A program made the position numbers and the translations under genes. From positions 1 through 7,276 of the forward strand of contig JAAUPT010000082.1 of the NCBI GenBank assembly GCA_012032965.1: DNA of 7,276 nucleotides, in the 5' to 3' direction. This DNA comes from Nitrospira sp. (GTDB taxonomy: Bacteria > Nitrospirota > Nitrospiria > Nitrospirales > Nitrospiraceae). Position 1 is the stretch's first letter. Each line of letters begins with the position of its first letter. Under the pieces are notes generated by a model that was not told where the DNA came from, ran no database searches, and saw only the letters and a program-made list of their open reading frames with translations. This document shows, piece by piece, positions 6,373 to 7,276 of this stretch.

Positions 6373-7276
6373 GGTGACCATCCTTTGGAAGATCGAGTAA
6401 GATTTTCGTCCCCTTCCATGGTTTCGATTGAAGGGCAAACGATCCTTGGACCTTTTGAGCCCGTGCTGCCATGTTACCTAACCCGTGACCAACGCCTTGA
6501 GCCGACCGCGTATTAAAACCAATGCCATCGTCCCGAATGGTGAGACGAATCGTATGGACGAGTTCCCGGAGCGAGACCATGATCCGTGTGGCTCGGCTGT
6601 GCCGCAACGCATTACTAAGTCCTTCTCGAACGATATTCATAATGTGAAGTGCCTGTTCGGTTGATAGGCGGCGTGCTGCCGCATCGTCGATCCGTATGAG
6701 ACATTTCGCCGGCGAAGAACTGGACATCGTTTGGACCATGGCTCGTAGTGCCGTTCGAAAGTCCCCACCCTGGATAACCTCTGACTCAAGACCAGCGATG
6801 AAATTACGAACCTCTCCCATCACTTGATTGAGTTGCCCGATCGCGTGATCGAGCGTTGTCATGAATGGTGATGCAACCTGCTCTGGCTGTTGCCGGATCA
6901 TCGGCTTACAACCCTCTAACCCAAGCCCCACTGCATATAACGATTGGAGAATGCCGTCATGGAGATCCTGACTGATGCGCTCCCGCTCTTGGAGCGCGAC
7001 ACTCAAGTCTCGTTCCCGCTGCAACAACACTTGTTCCATTCTCTTACGCTCAGTAATGTCGGTCGCCGCCCCGAGCACCATATGAGCCTGCCCTTGTTCG
7101 TCGTAAATCGGTCTTTTGATGGTTTGCAACCAACGAGTGTTTCCCTCCATATCGGTGAGTTTCTCTTCCGGAATAAACCGATCTTGACCAGAATTCATCA
7201 CCTCGCGATCATTCTCTTGAAAGAACTCCACCTCCTCCGCATGGACGTTGAAGTCAGCGTCTGATTTTCCGATCAG
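6359..7276 (-). CDS. PAS-containing NarX/LiaS-type sensor histidine kinase (HisKA_3 + HATPase_c), 5' end outside window
   Basis: The frame is open to the right edge, so the N-terminus is missing; 305 residues are visible, counted from 7276. Residues 1-78 are the later part of a PAS domain, with the GNTRWL strand and the closing ATDITERK. A linker rich in Q, E and R (about 77-100, probable coiled coil) leads to a HisKA_3 domain with the motif RISQDLHDGILQ and phosphoacceptor H106 (codon 6959-6961). The HATPase_c domain is complete: N-box REGLSNALRHS with N222, G1 box RDDGIGF and G2 region GHGLGNM, ending in a GTKILLDLP strand. It should autophosphorylate and pass phosphate to the overlapping NarL-type regulator. 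No membrane segment is visible in this part, and the input signal cannot be judged without the missing N-terminus. An internal GTG at 7231 is not a likely start, because the PAS domain continues upstream of it. Confidence 0.93.
   Translation of the reverse strand: MIGKSDADFNVHAEEVEFFQENDREVMNSGQDRFIPEEKLTDMEGNTRWLQTIKRPIYDEQGQAHMVLGAATDITERKRMEQVLLQRERDLSVALQERERISQDLHDGILQSLYAVGLGLEGCKPMIRQQPEQVASPFMTTLDHAIGQLNQVMGEVRNFIAGLESEVIQGGDFRTALRAMVQTMSSSSPAKCLIRIDDAAARRLSTEQALHIMNIVREGLSNALRHSRATRIMVSLRELVHTIRLTIRDDGIGFNTRSAQGVGHGLGNMAARAQKVQGSFALQSKPWKGTKILLDLPKDGHHAHN

Noticed and set aside
1..7276. CRISPR array, insertion sequence, integrase or phage genes
   Set aside because: No regularly spaced repeats, transposase motifs or terminal inverted repeats were seen.

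Overview
The window looks like chromosomal DNA of a free-living Gram-negative-type bacterium. It has moderate-to-high GC, tightly packed genes and many PAS-domain signalling proteins. The style of the proteins (multi-PAS sensors, a PriA with eroded helicase motifs) reminds me of Nitrospirota such as Nitrospira. That is an impression from reading translations and no database search backs it.

Layout. Positions 1-143 are non-coding, with a strong inverted repeat at the extreme left edge. Positions 144-2387 (+) hold one gene, priA (primosomal protein N'), broken by three single-base deletions near 549, 1278 and 2064. Every segment between the breaks reads cleanly as PriA. The rest of the window is on the minus strand. 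Read in the direction of transcription (right to left) it holds: a NarX/LiaS-type sensor kinase cut by the right edge (6359 to >7276); a NarL/LuxR-type response regulator (5708-6372) with a frameshift in a C6/G6 run; a short gap; a membrane-anchored five-PAS protein that ends in a histidine-kinase dimerisation domain but has no ATP-binding catalytic domain (3251-5554); a stand-alone CheY-like receiver overlapping its 3' end (2902-3273); and a small four-helix membrane protein (2384-2809 or 2854). The last gene runs tail to tail into priA and the two TAA stops share the tetramer TTAA.

How the genes work together. The right-hand pair is a conventional two-component system: a PAS-containing HisKA_3 kinase and a DNA-binding regulator, overlapping by 14 bases and so probably translationally coupled. 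The left-hand pair is unusual. The five-PAS protein has a phosphorylatable histidine but nothing to phosphorylate it, and the receiver next to it has no output domain. The pair may be a relay or adaptor fed by another kinase, or may work by phosphatase activity or binding. The membrane protein may be a partner, but only its position suggests this.

The points most worth checking are the kinase-less DHp/receiver pair, the helicase-dead PriA with intact zinc-binding cysteines, a Shine-Dalgarno hairpin at the five-PAS gene start, and a 15-base exact repeat beside the 5' ends of two minus-strand genes. The four frameshifts could be sequencing errors or real decay; reads would settle that.
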